Below are positions 58,361-64,000 of a DNA stretch of 64,000 nucleotides, in pieces (positions within the stretch are counted from its first letter, which is position 1; each line of letters begins with the position of its first letter). A model generated the notes under the pieces. It searched no databases. It was not told the DNA's origin and saw nothing but the letters and a program-made list of their open reading frames with translations. The DNA comes from Rhyacophila brunnea. Taxonomy: Eukaryota; Arthropoda; Insecta; Trichoptera; Rhyacophilidae. The DNA is taken from positions 434,001 to 498,000 of the forward strand of contig JAGYXB010001964.1 of the NCBI GenBank assembly GCA_022495005.1, written 5' to 3'. A program made the translations under genes and the position numbers.

Positions 58361-59112
58361 GGGGGGACATGCTCAGCGTAGGTCAAAATGGAGCTTTTAT
58401 TGCATTTTCAAAGCATGATCAATGCGGTACATGTTCAAACACGCGCGTTAGCATCATTTTACTCCCTACTTCAATTATAGTTTGTCAATTTATGGCTACG
58501 GCCGTATGTTGTAGCTTAACTTCTGGGGAATGCCAAAAGAAATGGCGTATTTAAAAAAAACTACCTTATTCTTAGGTCAATAATTATTATAAAGCAATAA
58601 TTATTCGTAGGATGTTTATCACACTTGAATGGTCAAAGACATAGCTTATAATTAGTATCTTTAGAATTATCTTCAAATGTGTTAATCATGCTCATTTTTT
58701 CAATAATAAAATGCCTAATTCTTGTCAAATTTGGAAACACAGAGATCATCAATATAATTTTTTATCGTAAATATTTCACTAAGTATAATAATGTCGACAT
58801 AAATTATACTGATGGTTTTATAAATATAAAATTACATTAATAAATATAAAAAATCTTAACACCACTGCACATGCATGTACCTACTGAAATATGACTATAT
58901 TCTAAAACATTAGAGCGAGAGGTTTAAAAGAATACTATTTTATGTAATAAAAATACTTTATGCAGTCATCAAATGTTTAAAATAAATATAAAAGATAATA
59001 AGGCTTCAAAATTATATAAATAGATTATCTACAACGTTTAAGGAATGTCCAGTACCATGCTTTGAAAATGCAATAAAAGCTCCATTTTGACCTACGCTGA
59101 GCATGTCCGCCC
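58361..59112. mobile_element. Kolobok-like MITE (TTAA target, 57-bp TIRs)
   Basis: GGGGGGACATGCTCAGCGTA, continuing GGTCAAAATGGAGCTTTTAT, TGCATTTTCAAAGCATG, is repeated inverted at the right with 56 of 57 positions equal. TTAA lies on both sides (58357-58360, 59113-59116). TTAA targets occur in piggyBac and Kolobok. A G-rich terminus fits Kolobok better than the usual C-rich piggyBac end. The 752-bp body is AT-rich and non-coding. It lies directly at the 5' break of the RTE relic. Confidence 0.85.
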
Positions 59113-59116
59113 TTAA

Positions 59117-60033
59117 GAATGTAGAATATGTAAAATAAAATTAGAAAATACCCGAAATTTCTAAAAAAAAACATCTTTCCGAATGTAAACTGTAAACGGA
59201 ATAGGTACTGTGATAATAGTTAATTCGCAATGCGACACTAGTATTTTATACGAAGTCACGATTAGTATAATATACCTAAATAAACTTTCAGTATTCATTT
59301 AACATTTCGTGTGTCATTTTTATTATTCTCTATTTATTAGTTTAATTAAGAAAACTTGTTCGAAATATCGTTCGGAATAGTTAAAAGCATCATAAATAAT
59401 AGTAATGAATTCATAAAAATGATAGCTTTTCATTATTCAGAGTGAAGTTTTTACTATTACCTAAATCAAGCACCTACGTAATAATGTATTCTCGTATTAT
59501 CTCGATAGACACATTTGTCTATCACTAATCATTGTTTAAATTGATATTTTGTATTAATGTCTACACGGATTGGCGCGGGGGCGTTAGGGGCTCAAAGTCC
59601 GAAAATAAATATTTTAAAATGATTTCATTAAAACTTCACCTGCTAATGCGGCTCTTCGTTGGGTTAAGTGCGGCTCCCAATATGTCTTGATAAAAATATA
59701 CGTATTTTCTTTCCCATTATACTTGTATTTTCGCGAGTTTTCCTTTCTAAATGTTCTAAGAGATAGACAAAAAACGCACGTATTGGTGTTTAATTACAAA
59801 TTTTACACGAAATTTTAGAGATTTAGCTAAAAATGATAAATTAACTTTTTATTATATTTTATTTTTATTAAATAAATTTTGAACTAAGTAATTACTTTGT
59901 GTTTTCTTTCTCATTTTTTTATTTTCTTATGTGTATTTTGTATACTTTACATAGCAATTAAGTTTTGTGTATAAATGTAATTAAATTTGAATTTGTGTAT
60001 TTAATACTGCGTGAGAACGTGACTATGGTGTGG
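59117..60033. other. AT-rich spacer, nothing recognised
   Basis: Contains CGGCTC strings (about 59650 and 59680) with a GGCGCGGGGGCGTTAGGGGC patch at 59571-59590, possibly an eroded GC-rich element end. Confidence 0.35.
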
Positions 60034-60312
60034 CTCTTTATATACGTGTCGCTAAATTTCAAAATCAGCCAAGTCCACCTTTAGGTATTTTTAACTTTTT
60101 TGTGAATTGCTGAAAAACTACTGCTTTCTAACATTTCTGCATTATCAAAATGTGGAAATTATTAATTTTAAATATTCTATACTCGAAATAATATAAACTT
60201 TTACCCTTGTGACTGTGTATTTGAGAAAACAAAAAGCTGTTTTTCTCCTATTCATTTATTATGGACTTGGCTGATTTTGAAATCTCGCGACATATATATG
60301 AAAATTCAGAAT
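60034..60312. repeat. Inverted repeat with perfect 21-bp core
   Basis: The arm at 60057-60077 (TTTCAAAATCAGCCAAGTCC plus A) is exactly complementary to 60262-60282. Weaker pairing continues outward through TATATACGTGTCGC / GCGACATATATATG to TGTGGCT. Probably a small TIR/MITE element of about 280 bp without a resolved TSD. Confidence 0.65.
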
Positions 60313-60494
60313 GTGGCTTTCGTTGACCTTATGTGTGCCCATGCCTGGAATATATACGTATGTTTCCTACTGCCGAAGGGCGGAAAATCGAAGAAGAGCG
60401 AATTTTACAAATATCATCTATATTATATTATAATTAAGAACTAATTTGTGTAGCAGTACAGTTGAATTAATACTAGTTAATTTCGTCGTAATTA

Positions 60495-60615
60495 GGTAAA
60501 ACGTATGTGGAAAATTGGGAAAGCACATTTACCGGAGTCTGATGGATGCGAGTTCGAGTCCCGTATGACGTCGCAAAGAGGTGTTTTCAAATTATGTAAA
60601 TACAAATATATTTAT
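60495..60615 (+). repeat. tRNA-derived SINE fragment, related to 860-960
   Basis: AAAGCACATTTACCGGAGTC, then GATGCGAGTTCGAGTCCCGT (B-box GGTTCGANTC-like) and GTGTTTTCAAATTATGTAAA. It runs directly into the repeat at 60590-60970. Confidence 0.55.
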
Positions 60616-60970
60616 TAACATGAGTACTTCATCATTAAAGACGTTCACGACACGATAAATACAAAAAAATAGTTTAGGAGGGTCCATTTTGAAAAAAATA
60701 TCCATTATATTTTTTATTAATTTTAAGGCGCTGGGAGGGTGCGGGGTTAATTTATTGACCCCGCCTACTTCTTGTCGCTGCAACTGCAAAATACTGTACT
60801 TTTCCAGATGCATTCCCCATATCCAGACGCATCGCACGTTTAGCGATAAACATCTGGCCTACAGGTATAACTAAGGGTGTTCACTTACGGGTCATTGCGA
60901 ACCGTCGCATCTACAAGTAGTGTCATAATTATTAGGATAGTCAGTGCTCGTTTGTGTCGTCCGCGCTCTC
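60590..60970 (-). repeat. Unclassified ~400-bp repeat, copy 2
   Basis: Inverse of 37430-37840, with GGACGACACAAACGAGCACT, GACTATCCTAATAATTATGA, CCCTTAGTTATACCTGTAGG and TTTTTTCAAAATGGACCCTC on the minus strand. The middle part (GGCGGGGTCAATAAATTAAC) differs from copy 1. Confidence 0.7.
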
Positions 60971-61488
60971 TTATCTTCTAGCCATGCCACATCGGAATAT
61001 TAAAGTGGACATTGGATGCTCCTGACAGTCGTACTAATTTATAAGTGCCTCGAGACTTCCAGTGGCCACAGATCCTGTAATAGTAAACGTTAAAAGAAAA
61101 ATAAGTATCCATATAAAAAAATAACAATGAGGTAGGTCATAAAAGTAAACCAACGAATAACTCACTTATGCAAGTAGAATTATTTATAGATATCCATAGC
61201 GATTTGGGACCTACTGTAAATTAATTATGTATGCATAATATGCATTGTTTCCTTTGTGATATATATATATTATAATAACTACTGAAGGATGCAAGATGCA
61301 ATCTGCATCCTTTGTATTACGTGCCATATCTAAATTGTTTTATATTATAATCTATGAAATAATTATTATTCGTAATACGTTGCCTTTTTTCGATGTAGAA
61401 TCTTCCTTTTGGATCAAATATTTATTTTTGGAAGGCGCTCAATCACCCAAGAACTCGCCCCTATTCAATAGGCCGGAGAGTAAAGTGG
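60971..61488. other. Spacer, nothing recognised
   Basis: About 500 bases without a recognisable gene or repeat. Confidence 0.35.
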
Positions 61489-61873
61489 CATGGGTCCTAC
61501 GTCCTGAAACGGGCCCCCAGGCCACGATGTTTGGCTGATCCCCCAACCTATCGCTAAGGTTAAGGGGCAGTTTAATGTTATACAGCAGTGTTCCCCAAAT
61601 GGTTTTCCACGGAACTCCAGGGTTCCGTATAAAATAAATGGTATTCTGTGTATTTTTAGCGATGTATTTTTAGATAAATCCACTTGAATTGTCGGCGGCA
61701 ATCTTATTATGAAGCACTGATCGCTACCCTTCGCCATATTGGATAAATATTTTTTTTTATTAGTCAGGAAACACACTAAAACTAAAAACAAAATGCTATT
61801 AGTATTAGTATTAGAGCAAATGTTTGGTGTCTGTTTATCTCACTTAACTGGTCGAGCCCTGTCAGCCACCCTT
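61489..61873 (-). mobile_element. hAT-type MITE, CATGGCCCCC family, copy 5
   Basis: The left end CATGGGTCCTACGTCCTG and inverse family blocks (CCAACCTATCGCTAAGG, TTCCACGGAACTCCAGGG, TAAATCCACTTGAATTGTCG, ACATTTGG...CTCACTTAACTGG) are present. The right end GTCAGCCACCCTT lacks the last bases. TAAAGTGG (61481-61488) and GAAAGTGG (61874-61881) may be a 7-of-8 TSD. Confidence 0.78.
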
Positions 61874-61881
61874 GAAAGTGG

Positions 61882-62476
61882 TATTGGGAGACGTACTGAG
61901 GTGGTTGGACTATGAATCTTTAGACAGGCAAAGTGGTATGAATTACCTGGAAGAGGACAGAAGACATTAGGCTATTATGTAAACGTGTAGTCATATAACC
62001 GCTGAATTTAAGAAATTCCTTTCCGACCCAGCGTCGAAGGCTTTGTTAGGATTTTCAATAAGAGAACAGCGACATAACATTTTTATCCGGTCGGCAACTT
62101 TCTTTTTTTCATTTCACCTTCCTTTGTTATTTTTGCCCAATAACAATTTCTCAAATTCTTGAGGAATGGAAATAATCGAAATTCTCCAGAATATTTTCTT
62201 AAGATTCGAAATTTACTGATTCAGATTATTTCTTGAGAATTCGCATGACGAGATTTCTCGATTACAACCTCCACTCATATGTATATTTAGGTATATGTTA
62301 TATATTACTTATCGTATTCGGAAATTTGTACGTAAACAGTTCACCGCAGGACACTTTAATTTTAATGTATTATTATTTAATTAATATTTTTTCTCACCGT
62401 GAATGCAGTGATCCAGTCTCAGTCTCGTCATTATTCACAAATCACAATACATAAGTAGATACATGCAGCAGTATAC
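61882..62476. other. Spacer with a 20-bp match to the next element
   Basis: CAGTTCACCGCAGGACACTT at 62338-62357 is repeated inside the fold-back element at 62693-62712. Nothing else was recognised. Confidence 0.4.
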
Positions 62477-63148
62477 ATGGCACATCATTGTCTTCAAATA
62501 AACTTCGTATCTTAAATAAATTACAAGTAAATACTTTTCAAAATTCGTGTAAATTATGGTTTTGAATTATTATACTGATCTTTATTGTTTTATTTATTCT
62601 GAATGTATAATAAAGTTAGATTGTAATTAATTCAAATATATAATTTTGAAAAACCTATAAGTAATGGTTACATGTAAGTTGTACGTATGCAGTTCACCGC
62701 AGGACACTTATTCGTGCGCCGCAGTACGTGAAACATGAGTTCGTGTAACATTTAATCAAATGACGAGTTCTTCGTTGAACATTTCACCGTACAGTATATT
62801 TGTACGTATGCTACAACATGTGGAGATGTCTTGACTATGTTAGGTTAGGTTAGGGTTAATCTAATTGGAACAGTTCTATTTGCAAACTATCGCCGCATTT
62901 TGTAAGATACGTACAAATGTATTCCACGGTGAAATGTTCAACGAAGAACTCGTCATTTGTTAAAATGTTACACGAACTCATGTTTCACGTACTGCGTATT
63001 GCAATCTAACATTATTATATATTCAGAATAAATAAAACAATAAAAATCAGTATAATAATTCAAAACCATAATTTACATGAATTTTGAATAGTATTTACTT
63101 GTAATTTATTTGAGATATGAAGCTCATTTGAAGACAATGATGTGCCAT
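62477..63148. mobile_element. Long-arm fold-back element with TTAGG repeats in its centre
   Basis: ATGGCACATCATTGTCTTCA at the left is repeated inverted at the right end. The arms stay about 90 percent identical for some 200-300 bp (TTACAAGTAAATACT, GTAAATTATGGTTTTGAATT, ATTGTTTTATTTATTCTGAA, CAGTACGTGAAACATGAGTT, GACGAGTTCTTCGTTGAACA). The left arm has an extra ~90-bp insertion (about 62626-62720). The unpaired centre contains TTAGGTTAGGTTAGGGTTA (62838-62857). TSD not resolved. Confidence 0.8.
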
Positions 63149-63910
63149 TAGGATACGATATTTTCCATACCGGTTTAAAACTCGATTACATTCTATCAAC
63201 AACATTTGATAATAATAATATTATCTAGTATTCAATAGCATAATATGCTTTCAGATATTCGTAAACTTATTTGGCCCACTTCCCCCTATACAGAAAAAAA
63301 ATATTCAATACAGACCCGCCCCCTGGAAAACTAGAAAAAATCTAGGGAGTCTTTTCAGCGAATAAATATTCATAGTTATACTTACGGAACACAATAAAGA
63401 AAGATGTTGTAAACAAAATACTCTCGTGGTAAAATTATTTACTAAAAATTACACATAACATTAAATTGACAGTTAACACCATAAATGAAATAAAAACTAA
63501 TCCTAATGAGTAAGATGAACCTGGTGCGCTGCTACCAATTTATTATTCTTCCGGTTTATTTTTGTCAGCAGCATTCTTACATTACACCGTGATTAGTTAT
63601 TTTGCAGTCGGTATCCTTTTTTTAGTTAATAGATTAATTGTGAACATACTGAATCGGGTGTATTAATTTTAGAAATGTCATCAAATTGTTGATTGAAGTC
63701 AGCATGGAGAGCCTCCAAGTATTACTTCAAAAAATAAAATCGTGCTTTAAAATAATATAAATCCTTATATTTTTTATCATCAGGAACTCATTAGCCATAT
63801 TGGAAAATATTGTTTGTATCTGAGTGAATAAAGCCTTTGTTCAAATAATAACTATAATATCTACATTGTTTTCTAAGGTTAAGTCATGTTATGTTATGAG
63901 GTATCTACAA
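63149..63910. other. AT-rich spacer, nothing recognised
   Basis: No frames or repeats were recognised. Confidence 0.35.
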
Positions 63911-64000
63911 AATAATTACAAGATAAAAAGAACTTTTTATATATAACGTTTTTAAATTTTCTGTTGAATTATTATGCTCAATATGCTCAAACTTGTACTT
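63911..64000 (-). mobile_element. TACAACGTTTTTA family, copy 10 (cut by window end)
   Basis: AATAATTACAAGATAAAAAG, ACTTTTTATATATAACG and TTTTTAAATTTTCTGTTGAA match the first 60 bp of the family. After that it diverges (TATTATGCTCAATATGCTCA), so it may be truncated or rearranged. Confidence 0.7.

Noticed and set aside
62838..62857. True telomeric array
   Set aside because: Only three TTAGG units, inside a fold-back element; far too short for telomere sequence.
1..64000. CRISPR array, operons or prokaryotic signals
   Set aside because: No regularly spaced identical short repeats, no compact gene organisation; the sequence is eukaryotic repeat-rich DNA.

Overview
The window looks like AT-rich, repeat-dense insect nuclear DNA with no convincing host gene. 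The longest intact-looking reading frames (251 and 222 codons) both lie in transposon remnants. Every recognisable protein match is to a mobile element. The insect assignment is an inference: the sequence has short interstitial runs of the arthropod telomere motif TTAGG/CCTAA (near 62838 and 14972), insect-type RTE retrotransposon tails ending in ATG-rich microsatellite, a Helitron end of the kind common in insects, and very AT-rich spacers. A hemipteran (aphid-like) origin is possible but unproven.

By hand roughly 40 percent of the window can be assigned to mobile elements. Several families are supported by exact target-site duplications (TSDs). hAT-type elements with 8-bp TSDs include a six-copy family starting CATGGCCCCC (1.1, 8.5, 13.9, 30.4, 44.2, 61.5 kb), a two-copy family starting CAATGACATT (8.9 and 29.3 kb), a family starting CAGTGGCGAAGGG (2.0 and 47.9 kb), a family starting CAGTGACGT (2.1 kb, nested inside the previous one, and 54.4 kb), a 581-bp element at 16.8 kb and a 730-bp element at 17.9 kb that keeps the C-terminal transposase domain. 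Other DNA elements are a GC-rich PIF/Harbinger-type MITE (TTA TSD, 15.4 kb), a Kolobok-like MITE (TTAA, 58.4 kb), a 2-kb decayed autonomous element with 30-bp TIRs (20-22 kb), a Tc1/mariner fragment (25.5 kb), fold-back elements (57.0, 60.0, 62.5 kb) and a complete-ended, internally deleted Helitron (39.0-40.4 kb).

The most frequent repeat is a roughly 450-bp family with ten copies spread over the whole window, in both orientations. Its termini could not be classified. Retroelements are decayed: RTE-like 3' ends (3.8, 9.3, 19.1, 22.9-23.5, 25.7, 37.3, 57.6 kb), other non-LTR reverse transcriptase tails (0.4, 3.5, 33.6, 46.4, 53.5, 55.3 kb) and several tRNA-derived SINE families.

The remaining stretches (for example 4.6-6.2, 11.1-13.2, 34.1-36.6 and 48.4-51.5 kb) are AT-rich DNA without any gene or repeat I could recognise. 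There are no operons or working pathways here; the relationships between features are insertion histories: MITE within MITE, MITE beside a broken RTE, and SINEs beside microsatellite tails. Splice-site-based gene prediction could not be run, so small host exons cannot be excluded.
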